A stretch of DNA of 36,825 nucleotides. Origin: Bacteroidota bacterium (GTDB lineage: Bacteria; Bacteroidota; Bacteroidia; NS11-12g; UBA9320). The stretch spans positions 1 through 36,825 of the forward strand of contig WGNA01000004.1 of NCBI GenBank assembly GCA_016124755.1, written 5' to 3'. Under the pieces are notes generated by a model. The model saw nothing but the letters and a program-made list of their open reading frames with translations, was not told the origin of the DNA and ran no database searches. Position numbers and translations under genes: made by a program. Positions 1 to 8,041 of the stretch are shown here, piece by piece (position 1 is the stretch's first letter; every line of letters starts with the position of its first letter).

Positions 1-556
1 CGCTCTGTGCCCTGGATCCCCGCTCTCACGCTCTTCGCTCTCTTGCTCTTTAACCCATGACCGAAACTGTTACCGTTACAGTTACCGTTACCACTACTGT
101 TCCCGTTCGGGTTGTTTCGCTTCGCTCAACATGACGTGCTCTTTTGGGGTTGGTATCAGAGATTCTTCGCAAGCTCAGAATTTTCTGGAGATCAATCGCT
201 CTTGCCCACTTCGCTCTGTGCCCTGGCTCCCCGCTCTCACGCTCTTCGCTCTCTTGCTCTTTAACCCATGACCGAAACTGTTACCGTTACAGTTACCGTT
301 ACCACTACTGTTCCCGTTCGGGTTGTTTCGCTTCGCTCAACATGACGAGCTCTTTTAGGGTTGGTATCAGAGATTCTTCGCAAGCTCAGAATTTTCTGGA
401 GATCAATGGCTCTTGGCCACTTCGCTCTGTGCCCTGACTCCCCGCTTTCACGCTCTTCGCTCTCTTGCTCTTTAACCCATGACCGAAACTGTTACCGTTA
501 CCGTTACCGTTACCGTTACCGCTTCCGCTACCGTTACCACTACCGTTCCCGTTTCC
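1..556. repeat. 211-bp tandem direct repeat, two full copies and a partial third
   Basis: Copies run 1-211, 212-422 and 423-556. Copies 1 and 2 differ at only a handful of positions. Each unit holds a GTTACC-like hexamer tract, a short CCCG/CGGG inverted repeat, and on the minus strand the phrases TGTTGAGCGAAGCGAAACA and TTCTGAGCTTGCGAAGAATC. From memory, such phrases belong to dispersed intergenic repeats common in Bacteroidota; this was not searched. The open frames crossing the array are low-complexity and change character between copies, so I read the region as non-coding. The array may continue to the left of the window. It ends about 27 bases before the proline dehydrogenase start. Confidence 0.9.
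491..556. repeat. GTTACC hexanucleotide tract (expanded copy)
   Basis: Eleven consecutive hexamers: five perfect GTTACC units at 491-520, then degenerate ones (GCTTCC, GCTACC, GTTACC, ACTACC, GTTCCC, GTTTCC). The matching tract in repeat copies 1 and 2 has about seven units (69-110 and 280-321), so this third copy appears expanded. It lies directly upstream of the likely proline dehydrogenase promoter. Confidence 0.85.
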
Positions 557-559
557 CAT

Positions 560-567
560 TATCTTTG
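560..567 (+). promoter_or_regulatory. Putative -7 element (TATCTTTG) of proline dehydrogenase
   Basis: Exact match to the Bacteroidota TAnnTTTG consensus, 15 bases before the ATG at 583. No clear -33 TTG is seen; the upstream sequence is the hexamer tract. The implied leader is very short. Confidence 0.5.
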
Positions 568-582
568 CCACACGATTTTTTC

Positions 583-1758
583 ATGTCAAAGATTTCATTC
601 GACAACACCGAAATTGCTTTCAGGCATAAAAGCAACCGGGATCTCAGAAACGCAAAATTTTTATTTGCCATGTTCAACTGGAAGTGGCTTATTAAAATCG
701 GGCCGCCGCTTTCGGTTTTTGCCCTTAAGATCGGTTTGCCGGTGAAAGGTTTAATTAAAGGAACCATCTTTAAACAATTCTGTGGCGGGGAGAATATTGC
801 CGAATGTATCCGAACTGCGGAAGGTTTTAAAGAAACCGGAATGGGTTTTATTCTCGATTATTCGGTTGAAGGTGCCGATAATGAAGAAGGCTATGATGCC
901 AATGTTGCGGAAATAAAAAAGACAATTGATGCATCAAAAGGCAGAACTGAGTTTCCGTTTGCTGTTTTTAAAACCACCGGAATTGCCCGATTCGAACTTT
1001 TGGAAAAGGTTCACGCCGGAGGCAAACTCACCGAAACAGAAACGAATGAATGGAATCGTGTAAAGGCTCGATTTACAACCTTATGTGATTATGCGGTTAT
1101 AAATGATGTGCGATTATTTGTGGATGCCGAAGATTCCTGGATTCAGGATCCGATCGATAATCTCACAGTTGAAATGATGCAAAAACACAATCGCGGTGAG
1201 GTGAGAATCTACAATACACTTCAGATGTACCGCAAAGACCGTTTGAGCTATCTTAAAAATCAAATCCGATTGGCAGAGGAAGGCAATTACATGCTCGGAT
1301 TTAAATTGGTTAGGGGAGCGTATATGGAAAAGGAACGGGCACGTGCTCAGGAAAAAAATTACGACGATCCGATTCAGAAAGTTAAAGAGGATACACACCG
1401 CGATTATGATGAAGCGTTGCGCGTTTGTTTTCAGAATAAAGACCGGGTTTGGATATGTGCGGCAACACACAATGAAACCAGTTCCGCCTTATTAGTTGAA
1501 CTAATGGAACAAAACGAAATCGATCCGAAAGACGAACGGTTTTATTTCGCGCAGTTGTTCGGTATGAGTGATAATATTTCCTTTAATCTTTCACAGGGTG
1601 GATATCAGGTTGCTAAATATTTACCATACGGACCCGTAATCGCAGTGATGCCGTATCTCGGCAGACGCGCAACAGAAAATAGTTCTGTCGACAAACAAGC
1701 CGGGCGGGAAATAACTTTAGTAAAAAAAGAAATAGAAAGAAGAGCGTCTTTAAATTGA
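583..1758 (+). CDS. Proline dehydrogenase (stand-alone PRODH)
   Basis: Oxidises L-proline to pyrroline-5-carboxylate with FAD, passing electrons to the quinone pool; first step of proline catabolism. The product is 391 residues. Family motifs seen: LVRGAYM at 242-248, ATHN at 294-297, QLFGMSD at 324-330, YLPYG at 346-350, and the substrate-binding YLGRRATEN at 358-366. This is a monofunctional enzyme without a P5C dehydrogenase domain. The frame stays open upstream to 361, but that part is the tandem repeat, so ATG 583 was chosen; a TAnnTTTG promoter sits just before it. The stop overlaps the 3' end of the convergent folC by 9 bases. No P5C dehydrogenase gene is in the window. Confidence 0.93.
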   Translation: MSKISFDNTEIAFRHKSNRDLRNAKFLFAMFNWKWLIKIGPPLSVFALKIGLPVKGLIKGTIFKQFCGGENIAECIRTAEGFKETGMGFILDYSVEGADNEEGYDANVAEIKKTIDASKGRTEFPFAVFKTTGIARFELLEKVHAGGKLTETETNEWNRVKARFTTLCDYAVINDVRLFVDAEDSWIQDPIDNLTVEMMQKHNRGEVRIYNTLQMYRKDRLSYLKNQIRLAEEGNYMLGFKLVRGAYMEKERARAQEKNYDDPIQKVKEDTHRDYDEALRVCFQNKDRVWICAATHNETSSALLVELMEQNEIDPKDERFYFAQLFGMSDNISFNLSQGGYQVAKYLPYGPVIAVMPYLGRRATENSSVDKQAGREITLVKKEIERRASLN

Positions 1759-2991
1759 TTGGGTTTGACGCCAGGCGAGAAGATCTGCCACCACAAACGT
1801 ACTACCGCCAACAAAAATGAGATCGTCTTTTCCGGCGTTTTCCAATGCTTTTGTATACGCGGAAATAACGTCGTTGAATACTTCTCCTACAAGATTTTCG
1901 TGTCGGGCGGAAATTTCAAGTTCGGCTGCCGGTAAAGCTCGCGGAACAGAGGATGTACAGAAATAATACTGAGCATCAACCGGTAAAAGTTTTAAGACAC
2001 GTTGTGGATCTTTACCGGTAACCTGGCCGAATACCATGTGCAGCTTTTCAAATTTTTCAAGCCGCAGTGCACGAACGATTTGTTCAATTCCCTCTGCATT
2101 ATGACCAGTATCGCAAATCACTTTCGGATCATTTTGAAGCCTTTCCCAGCGACCGTGCAAACCGGTGTTCTTCGTCACATTCAGCAAACCGTTTTTAATA
2201 TCCGATTCCTGAATTTCCACACCTGATTCTTTTAACTGGTTGATAGCCGCAGCAACGGTTTGAATATTTTTCTTTTGATAAATTCCCTTTAAATCGGAAT
2301 CGTATGAAGGGTAATATTCACTGTCGGCTAAAATGATTTCTGCTCTTTTTTCATCGGCAACTTTGTCGAAGACCGGCAATACTTCCGGCTGCTTTTCACC
2401 GATCACTACCGGAGTGTTGTACTTAATAATACCGGCTTTTTCAAAAGCAATTTTCTGAAGAGTGTCGCCGAGCATATCGCTGTGATCCATGCCAATGTTC
2501 GTGATAACACACAAATCGGGATGCAGAATATTGGTGCTGTCTAAACGACCACCGAGTCCGGTTTCAATTACTGCCCAATCCACCTGTTCGTTCCGGAAAT
2601 AATCGAAGGCCATAGCTACCGTAATTTCAAAAAACGAAGGTTTGATTTCCTGAATCGCATCAGACATGGCTGCGACAAACCGGATCACATTTTCCTCGGG
2701 AATCATTTCACCGTTGATGCGAATGCGTTCCCGGAAATCAATCAGATGCGGAGAAGTGTATAAACCAACCTTGTAGCCTGCCGTCTGGAGGATAGAAGCA
2801 ATCATGTGCGACGTGCTTCCTTTTCCGTTTGTGCCGGCAATGTGAACCGAGCGAAATCCTTCTTCGGGATGTTGAAGTCGTTCGCTGAGTGCTAACGTGT
2901 TGGTGAGGTCTTTTTTATAAGCTGCAGCTCCGATGCGTTGATACATCGGCAATTGAGCAAAAAGGAAATCGAGTGTTTCCCGGTAATTCAA
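1750..2991 (-). CDS. folC: Bifunctional folylpolyglutamate synthase / dihydrofolate synthase
   Basis: Adds glutamate to dihydropteroate or to folates in the cytoplasm using ATP. Mur ligase fold, 413 residues, a normal length. The P-loop GTNGKGS lies at 53-59. Also seen: the ETGLGGRLDSTN segment, ITNIGMDH, FEKAGIIK, and the C-terminal DTGHNAEG. The start is a TTG at 2991 (N-terminus MNYRETLDFL, which fits the family); there is no in-frame ATG near it. It begins 5 bases after the tonB stop, so it is probably the last gene of the exbB-exbD-tonB-folC operon. Its end overlaps proline dehydrogenase tail-to-tail. Confidence 0.95.
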   Translation of the reverse strand: MNYRETLDFLFAQLPMYQRIGAAAYKKDLTNTLALSERLQHPEEGFRSVHIAGTNGKGSTSHMIASILQTAGYKVGLYTSPHLIDFRERIRINGEMIPEENVIRFVAAMSDAIQEIKPSFFEITVAMAFDYFRNEQVDWAVIETGLGGRLDSTNILHPDLCVITNIGMDHSDMLGDTLQKIAFEKAGIIKYNTPVVIGEKQPEVLPVFDKVADEKRAEIILADSEYYPSYDSDLKGIYQKKNIQTVAAAINQLKESGVEIQESDIKNGLLNVTKNTGLHGRWERLQNDPKVICDTGHNAEGIEQIVRALRLEKFEKLHMVFGQVTGKDPQRVLKLLPVDAQYYFCTSSVPRALPAAELEISARHENLVGEVFNDVISAYTKALENAGKDDLIFVGGSTFVVADLLAWRQTQSI

Positions 2992-2996
2992 GTTGA

Positions 2997-3791
2997 TTAT
3001 TGTGCTGCGTAATTGAAGGTGAAGATCCCAACATTCAAATCTTTTTCGGTACCGTTCGGGATGAATTTAAAACTCATCACTGATCGTTTGGAAAGTTCAA
3101 TCAGATGCTCACTTGCGGATGTTCCTCCGTAGTATTCTACCTTTTCAACTCTTCCGCTTGAATTAACATAAACCTTGAGCTGTATGCTACCGAAATCCTG
3201 TTGATCATTTTGGATTGCGTCACCCCGAACCCCAAATCCTTTCAGTGTATGGTTATAACCGATACCGCCTTTTCCTTGTCCGCCCGGACCTGAGTTATCG
3301 GCATTCGGGTCGCCTCCCGGTTTATTGTTGCCTCCCGGCCCGGCATTTTGATCGGTTTCGCCGGTCTTTTTACCCTGACCGATTTTCTTCAAAGCATCAA
3401 CCAATTGCTGATTTACTTTTGGCTGTTCGGTGGGTTGGGGAGTGGTCGTATTCTTCTTGGTCGCATTTACCGTGGTTTCCGATGCGTCGTTTGTAACCGT
3501 AGGAGTAGCATCCGTCGGAGTAGGATCGGGTTGTGTTTCGGAATGTGTTGGTTCGGTAATATCCTGCGGAGTTTCCTGTTCCTGAGAGTTGGCATCGCTC
3601 GAACTTTCGGAAATGGCATCGGTTCCTCCGGAAAGCGGATCACCAAAACTAATTTGTACAGAACCATCCGATTCGTCGAGCATCTGCTTGGCATCACCCA
3701 TCGTCCAGATGAGCAGCAGAAGGATAATGATAATGTGAATAAAGACGGTTCCTACCAGTCCTTTTCGATCGTTTTCCTTCCTCAGATTCAT
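2997..3791 (-). CDS. tonB: TonB-family energy transducer
   Basis: Periplasm-spanning protein that passes proton-motive energy from ExbB/ExbD to outer-membrane receptors. The product is 264 residues: a short basic N-terminus, one membrane segment at about 12-30, a long Thr/Pro/Asp/Gly-rich linker (about 40-180), and a C-terminal TonB-like domain containing VYVNSSGRVEKVEYYGG and a final FTFNYAAQ strand. The linker is richer in Thr, Gly and Asn than the Pro-Lys linker of enterobacterial TonB. It sits 6 bases downstream of exbD, in order exbB-exbD-tonB-folC, an arrangement I recall as common in Flavobacteriia. Confidence 0.88.
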   Translation of the reverse strand: MNLRKENDRKGLVGTVFIHIIIILLLLIWTMGDAKQMLDESDGSVQISFGDPLSGGTDAISESSSDANSQEQETPQDITEPTHSETQPDPTPTDATPTVTNDASETTVNATKKNTTTPQPTEQPKVNQQLVDALKKIGQGKKTGETDQNAGPGGNNKPGGDPNADNSGPGGQGKGGIGYNHTLKGFGVRGDAIQNDQQDFGSIQLKVYVNSSGRVEKVEYYGGTSASEHLIELSKRSVMSFKFIPNGTEKDLNVGIFTFNYAAQ

Positions 3792-3797
3792 AGTTGT

Positions 3798-4193
3798 TTA
3801 TTTAACAGGTTGAAGTGCCAGAACCGGTTTTCCACCCAATTCATTCACCATAAAAACCAGATCCATAACCTTCTCGTAGTTCACGTCTTTATCTCCGTAA
3901 ATAGAAACGGTGGCTCCCGGTTGTTGCGTCAATACTTCGTTCATTCGATAGGGTAAACGTTCAAAAGAAATTCTTTGATCGTCGATGGAATAATTGAGGT
4001 TTTTATCGACTCCAACTTTAACAATCTGTTGAATAGTTTGCGTTTTAGAACCTTTAGGAAGAATGATTTTTAATATGGGTTCTGGTGTAATCTTCGAGGT
4101 AATCACGAAGAAAATCAAAAGTAGAAAGATGATGTCGGTCATCGACGACATATTAAACTCGGGGTTTATCTTGTTTCTTCTCTTGAGTTGCAT
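3798..4193 (-). CDS. exbD: ExbD/TolR-family biopolymer transport protein
   Basis: Inner-membrane partner of ExbB in the proton-driven motor. 131 residues with one N-terminal membrane helix carrying the conserved Asp in MTDIIFLLLIFFVIT (about 18-32), followed by a periplasmic domain ending in VYGDKDVNYE-like and NELGGKPV segments. Located 26 bases after exbB and 6 bases before tonB, so co-transcribed. TolR is the alternative name; the adjacent TonB favours ExbD. Confidence 0.92.
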   Translation of the reverse strand: MQLKRRNKINPEFNMSSMTDIIFLLLIFFVITSKITPEPILKIILPKGSKTQTIQQIVKVGVDKNLNYSIDDQRISFERLPYRMNEVLTQQPGATVSIYGDKDVNYEKVMDLVFMVNELGGKPVLALQPVK

Positions 4194-4219
4194 AGCCTTG
4201 ATTTTTTAGTGCAACGGGA

Positions 4220-4912
4220 TTATCGTGTCGGTTCGTGCAAAATGTCGAGGAATTCCATAGCAGTGGATTCCATTCTGTAAATCACTTTGTCGATCATTGA
4301 AGTAAGCGTATTATAACTGATGTACGCAAAAATCCCGACGATGAGTCCGCCAACGGTTGTTACCATCGCTTCGTAAATACCACCGCTGAAAGAACCTACA
4401 TCGATACCTTCCGCATTTTGAGATAAAGTATAAAAAGTCTTGATCATACCGGTAACGGTTCCGAGGAAGCCGAGCATCGGGGCAGCTCCGGAAATGGTGG
4501 CTAATGTCGGCATCCCTTTTTCGAGTTTAGAAACTTCCAGATTACCGACGTTGTGCACAGCAACACTGATGTCGTCGAGAGGCTTTCCGATTCGGGACAA
4601 ACCTTTTTCAAGCATTCGGGCAATTGGTGTATTGGTAGTTTCACAAAGGGTTTGAGCACCTTTAATATTACCATCCAGAACCATGTCTTTTATGCGTGAC
4701 ATAAAAACGGGATCGTACTGACGGGCTTTTTTAATGGTGAGATATCTTTCAATCAGAAGGTACACCGCAATCACACTGAGCAGAACAATCGGGAGCAACA
4801 TCCAACCACCTTTGAATGCAACGTCAATTACATTCATCGGTTCGGTTTCAATAGTAACCATGGTGTCTTGTGGTGTGGCATTCGCCGCCATCTGGAGCAA
4901 CAGAGATTTCAT
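4220..4912 (-). CDS. exbB: MotA/TolQ/ExbB proton channel family protein
   Basis: Forms the pentameric proton channel that drives TonB. 230 residues with three expected membrane helices: about 36-53 (LLPIVLLSVIAVYLLIE), about 133-155 and about 178-200. The signature is TISGAAPMLGFLGTVTGMI. The N-terminus (about 30 residues before the first helix) is polar and likely periplasmic. Starts with ATG at 4912, 34 bases after the SPOR gene stop, so part of the same operon. Confidence 0.93.
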   Translation of the reverse strand: MKSLLLQMAANATPQDTMVTIETEPMNVIDVAFKGGWMLLPIVLLSVIAVYLLIERYLTIKKARQYDPVFMSRIKDMVLDGNIKGAQTLCETTNTPIARMLEKGLSRIGKPLDDISVAVHNVGNLEVSKLEKGMPTLATISGAAPMLGFLGTVTGMIKTFYTLSQNAEGIDVGSFSGGIYEAMVTTVGGLIVGIFAYISYNTLTSMIDKVIYRMESTAMEFLDILHEPTR

Positions 4913-4946
4913 TTGATATAAGTATTGAGTTGATTGTTTCTGTTAA

Positions 4947-6146
4947 TTATTCTTCTTTAGTCAAAATGTAAGCATGCGGGAAATCGTAGCGACGAACGAG
5001 TCCGAGATAGGTTTTAGCATTTGCCGAACCTATAAATCTTGCAACAGCAACATGTTCGTCTCCGTCGTCATCCAAAATTACAAAGTGACTGTACTGCAAT
5101 GAGGAGAGACGGTTTATTACTTCCGTGCGTTTTTCAGGTTTGGTTTCCCGGCTAACAGCGATGTAATAAACGGTTTCTTTCGCTGTAGCTTTTTTGTACA
5201 ACTCTTCTGAATTGGAGTGTGCTAAAGTTTTGGACGGTTTATCAACGCCATCTGATTTTCGAGTTTCCTTTATGGTATTTGCCGGTTCGTTTCGTCCATT
5301 GGGTGTCACAACTTCCGTTACGGTTCCCGTTCCCGTTACAGTTCCTGTTTCAGTTCCCGTTTCCCCTCCCGTTCCTTTCAATTCACCACGCTTAATTAAT
5401 TCGTCGGTTACGTCAGTCATTTCCGGTTGCGCCTGAACAACCGTATTTTCATCTTTCAGGTTTGGCAGGAGGGAAGCAGACTGGTCGGGACTGTCGGTGG
5501 AAATGGTTTTCTCCGGAGATTTCGGGTGGCTTACATGTCGCTGACTTGTTCGGGAAAGCTGCCATAACACGGCTCCGAAAAGCATTAGTACGGCAACAGA
5601 TGCGGCGATTTGCGGTAGGTGAAATCTGCGTTTCTTTTCGGAAGGAGCCAGCGGAACGATCTTCACTTCTTTTCTCGCAACTGGTTCCGTTTTGTGAAGA
5701 ATACTTTCCGGTTGTGGTTTTGTGTCTGCCTTTATTTTTCGGACTTTAACATCCTGCAGTCCGTAACTTTTCTTAAAGAAATTAAGTCCTTCATACGCGA
5801 CAAAAACTAATAGGTTTTCTTTATTGAGATAAAAGGAACCGATGTTTTTGAATTCGTAGTTCCGGTATTTTTCCAGTCGGTCACTCAGAAAGCGAACGAA
5901 TATGGCAACCTCTTTTTCTGATTGCTCGTAACTGATCGCTTTGCGCTTCATCAGTGCGTTGATCAGCAACCCGTCGTTTTCCTGAAGGCTTTGGTTAAAG
6001 GCAACTTTTTTTCTTGCCGGACTCAAAAGCATCCGGCTTTCGTTGAATTCTGTGGCTTTAAAATTTCCGACAAACCCGCCAAAACCGGGTATGATTACAC
6101 AGTTGTGTTTGTAAAGTAGATCAGAAACCAGATCAATTAATTCCAC
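4947..6146 (-). CDS. HU-CCDC81 and SPOR domain-containing membrane protein
   Basis: Bacteroidota-type protein of 399 residues. The N-terminal 130 residues match the tandem CCDC81-like prokaryotic HU domains: IIPGFGGFVGN at 18-28, SPARKKVAFN at 42-51, FKNIGSFYLN at 99-108. A membrane segment follows at about 181-197. The periplasmic linker contains a Thr-Gly/Thr-Glu/Thr-Val dipeptide run at about 257-281, encoded by degenerate GTTACC-type hexamers. A C-terminal SPOR domain (about 325-399, beginning VYYIAVSRE) should bind denuded septal peptidoglycan. The start is GTG at 6146, because TAA lies just upstream in frame. Role inferred: linking cytoplasmic or nucleoid components to the cell wall or division site. 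No function is proven for the family as far as I know. Confidence 0.85.
   Translation of the reverse strand: MELIDLVSDLLYKHNCVIIPGFGGFVGNFKATEFNESRMLLSPARKKVAFNQSLQENDGLLINALMKRKAISYEQSEKEVAIFVRFLSDRLEKYRNYEFKNIGSFYLNKENLLVFVAYEGLNFFKKSYGLQDVKVRKIKADTKPQPESILHKTEPVARKEVKIVPLAPSEKKRRFHLPQIAASVAVLMLFGAVLWQLSRTSQRHVSHPKSPEKTISTDSPDQSASLLPNLKDENTVVQAQPEMTDVTDELIKRGELKGTGGETGTETGTVTGTGTVTEVVTPNGRNEPANTIKETRKSDGVDKPSKTLAHSNSEELYKKATAKETVYYIAVSRETKPEKRTEVINRLSSLQYSHFVILDDDGDEHVAVARFIGSANAKTYLGLVRRYDFPHAYILTKEE
5317..5376. repeat. In-frame degenerate GTTnCn hexamer tract inside the SPOR gene
   Basis: Ten consecutive hexamers on the + strand: GTTACG, GTTCCC, GTTCCC, GTTACA, GTTCCT, GTTTCA, GTTCCC, GTTTCC, CCTCCC, GTTCCT. 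Read on the minus strand they encode alternating Thr with Gly, Glu or Val in the periplasmic linker. The strand and unit resemble the intergenic tracts at 69-110, 491-556 and 6191-6220. Confidence 0.75.
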
Positions 6147-6190
6147 TCTTTATTTCTCTCTTAAATTTTTTAACTTCAATTTAATTCCCC

Positions 6191-6220
6191 GTTACCGTTA
6201 CCGATACAGTTACCGTTACA
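6191..6220. repeat. Short GTTACC hexamer tract between barrel and SPOR genes
   Basis: Five hexamers: GTTACC, GTTACC, GATACA, GTTACC, GTTACA. The last overlaps the stop codon of the barrel gene (6216-6218). It occupies much of the 69-base gap to the SPOR gene. Confidence 0.8.
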
Positions 6221-7850
6221 ACGAAAACGTAACCCCAGCCAAGACATTCAGACCGTAAACCGGATAGTTATACCATTTCTGATATCTTGCATTGGATATA
6301 TTATTCACGTTCAGGAAAAAGGAAATATTCTTTTTGTAGCGATAATCTGCCATGAAGTTGATATCTGCAAACGGATTTAATTTTAAAGCCTGGGTTATGT
6401 TTTCCGGGTCGAGTTGATATCGTTGTCCGAAAGCATAAACCTGCAATCGCATCTGAAGCTTTTTAGCCAATAAATACTGGAGATTAAAATCAACATCAAA
6501 ACCGGGAAGCTGCCATGCCTGCGCTTCTTTGTCGGTTGAATAGCTATAGAAAGTACCGGCAACCTGTACCTTAAATTTCTCATCAATGCGAACTCCGAGC
6601 CCGGTATGGAAACCGGTTACCAGAACGTTGTCGTAAACCACATTAAAGGGACGAGTTGCGGAAGAATCGGTGAGAAACAACGGCATATTATTGTTCACGC
6701 TGAAATCCAATCGCAGTAAATAATCTAATCGGCTGGCAGCTACTCCGCGCAAACCTACTTTAGCCTTAAAGGCCGTAACTGTGTTCAGCAATTGCATTTC
6801 GGTTCGAACAAACGGGTTGAGATAACTCAACTGACGAACGGTATTTTTGATAACATCTCCACCAATTCCCGCGAATGCCTGAACCTTGTCTTTGACTACG
6901 AAATGGGAGGCTTCAACTACCGGGAAGATATACGGTTTAATCTTGCTACTGTCTTTAAAAACAACTGCATTCACCCCAAAAGTGAGGTCGATCTTTTTCA
7001 CCTGAAGCGTGTATGTGGGTTTGATCCCGATATACATACGGTTGTATTGGATGGTATCGCGGCTGTAGGTGGTGAAATCGAGGTAACCATTGAAGTCGAT
7101 GTACTGCTTGTTTCGCAAATCGTGCTGTGCATCCACCTTGAACCGGTAATCGTTTTCACGACCAACCATGTTACTGAATGTATAAAAATCGAGCAGTGAT
7201 TTAAAAGCCGTTTTTTTACGGATTGTACCGTTGTCGTATCCTACACTTCCGCTGAAATTATTGTAAATCTGGTTGATGTCTTTCTTCGCAAATTCGAAGC
7301 TGTCGGTGTTATATCCGTATCGATGAATTACATGACGATCGAAATTTAACTTGCCGGTGAGGTCACCTTTTTTGGTGATTTTGGAACCGAAAATCCCCAA
7401 CTCGTTATCACTGAAATCTGCGTTTTTCGGATTGCCGGCGTTTGAAGAAAGATGTTTCCCGTAAGCCCCGTACGAGTATTTTTTATCGCTAATGCTATGT
7501 AATTGAAATTCTGCGTATGGTGTGAGATAATTACCTCCACCCAGTTTAAAATAATTGCCGGATAGCAACTCGTTTTCGTCAACTTTCAGATCTACTGCTT
7601 TTGCCGGCTGGTAAGTAGGAAGCACTTTATAACCAAAACCCGGGAGTTCGTACGTAAACTCCGGTTGTGTATTATCCGCTGACTCCAACACCGGACTGAT
7701 CATTTTTTTTCTGGCAGAAGTAAGAACCGGATTGAATTTAGTTAAGATGGTGAGGTCGTAATTTGAAGTTGATGTGTCGACCTGGGCTAAAGTCCGTTCT
7801 GATCGGAGCATCCCAACAGACAATATTATTATCAACCAAAAGTGTTTCAA
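6216..7850 (-). CDS. Outer-membrane beta-barrel protein (TonB-receptor-like barrel without visible plug)
   Basis: 544 residues. A signal peptide is predicted at about 1-22 (basic start, LIIILSVG core, cleavage near TLAQ). The body is rich in alternating polar and hydrophobic strands with many Tyr and Phe, and the chain ends in YGLNVLAGVTFSL, typical of a last barrel strand. The C-terminal part (NVNNISNARYQKW) resembles TonB-dependent receptor barrels, but I see no plug domain or obvious TonB box in the first 130 residues. The start is TTG at 7850: the frame closes upstream at 7875-7877 with no ATG, and a TAnnTTTG element lies 19 bases upstream. First gene of the operon leading to SPOR, exbB, exbD, tonB and folC. 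Substrate unknown. Confidence 0.75.
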   Translation of the reverse strand: MKHFWLIIILSVGMLRSERTLAQVDTSTSNYDLTILTKFNPVLTSARKKMISPVLESADNTQPEFTYELPGFGYKVLPTYQPAKAVDLKVDENELLSGNYFKLGGGNYLTPYAEFQLHSISDKKYSYGAYGKHLSSNAGNPKNADFSDNELGIFGSKITKKGDLTGKLNFDRHVIHRYGYNTDSFEFAKKDINQIYNNFSGSVGYDNGTIRKKTAFKSLLDFYTFSNMVGRENDYRFKVDAQHDLRNKQYIDFNGYLDFTTYSRDTIQYNRMYIGIKPTYTLQVKKIDLTFGVNAVVFKDSSKIKPYIFPVVEASHFVVKDKVQAFAGIGGDVIKNTVRQLSYLNPFVRTEMQLLNTVTAFKAKVGLRGVAASRLDYLLRLDFSVNNNMPLFLTDSSATRPFNVVYDNVLVTGFHTGLGVRIDEKFKVQVAGTFYSYSTDKEAQAWQLPGFDVDFNLQYLLAKKLQMRLQVYAFGQRYQLDPENITQALKLNPFADINFMADYRYKKNISFFLNVNNISNARYQKWYNYPVYGLNVLAGVTFSL

Positions 7851-7869
7851 GTTACTGTGATTAATCTGC

Positions 7870-7877
7870 CAAAATTA
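7870..7877 (-). promoter_or_regulatory. Putative -7 element (TAATTTTG) for the barrel/exbBD/tonB operon
   Basis: Reads CAAAATTA on the plus strand, an exact TAnnTTTG match on the minus strand, 19 bases before the TTG start at 7850. Confidence 0.5.
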
Positions 7878-8015
7878 GCGGAATCAGGACTACGCCTTGA
7901 TAGAACATTTCCACAATGAACGGCTTATTTAACGGACAACGTACATGCCGGCAACTTAAGCGTTTAAATTATCAACAATAGACCCCAATACAGACTCCAC
8001 GCTGTTCCACGAAAC

Positions 8016-8023
8016 TATATTTG
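8016..8023 (+). promoter_or_regulatory. Putative -7 element (TATATTTG) of recA
   Basis: Exact TAnnTTTG match 18 bases before ATG 8042. It overlaps an in-frame TTG at 8021, which argues against that TTG as the start. Confidence 0.55.
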
Positions 8024-8041
8024 AACTCTAAATTTTTAACG

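Larger units (their letters stand above)
7851..8041. promoter_or_regulatory. Divergent intergenic region between barrel gene and recA
   Basis: 191 bases without a gene, holding a putative -7 element for each flank (7870-7877 on minus, 8016-8023 on plus). I did not recognise an operator or SOS-type palindrome. Confidence 0.5.

Noticed and set aside
1-556. Periodic repeats as a possible CRISPR array
   Set aside because: The unit is 211 bp, without short identical repeats separated by unique spacers, and no cas genes are present.
386-571. Minus-strand frame with a Gly-Asn repeat
   Set aside because: It is the hexamer tract read in reverse, with no flanking domain or gene context.
361-582. N-terminal extension of proline dehydrogenase by 74 residues
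   Set aside because: The extension is translated tandem repeat with an Arg-Tyr run; family length and the promoter at 560-567 support ATG 583.
8021-8041. TTG start seven codons upstream for recA
   Set aside because: It falls inside the likely -7 element, and the ATG at 8042 gives the usual N-terminus.
7851-8041. SOS/LexA operator upstream of recA
   Set aside because: No palindrome resembling a known LexA box was seen, and the motif in this lineage is uncertain.
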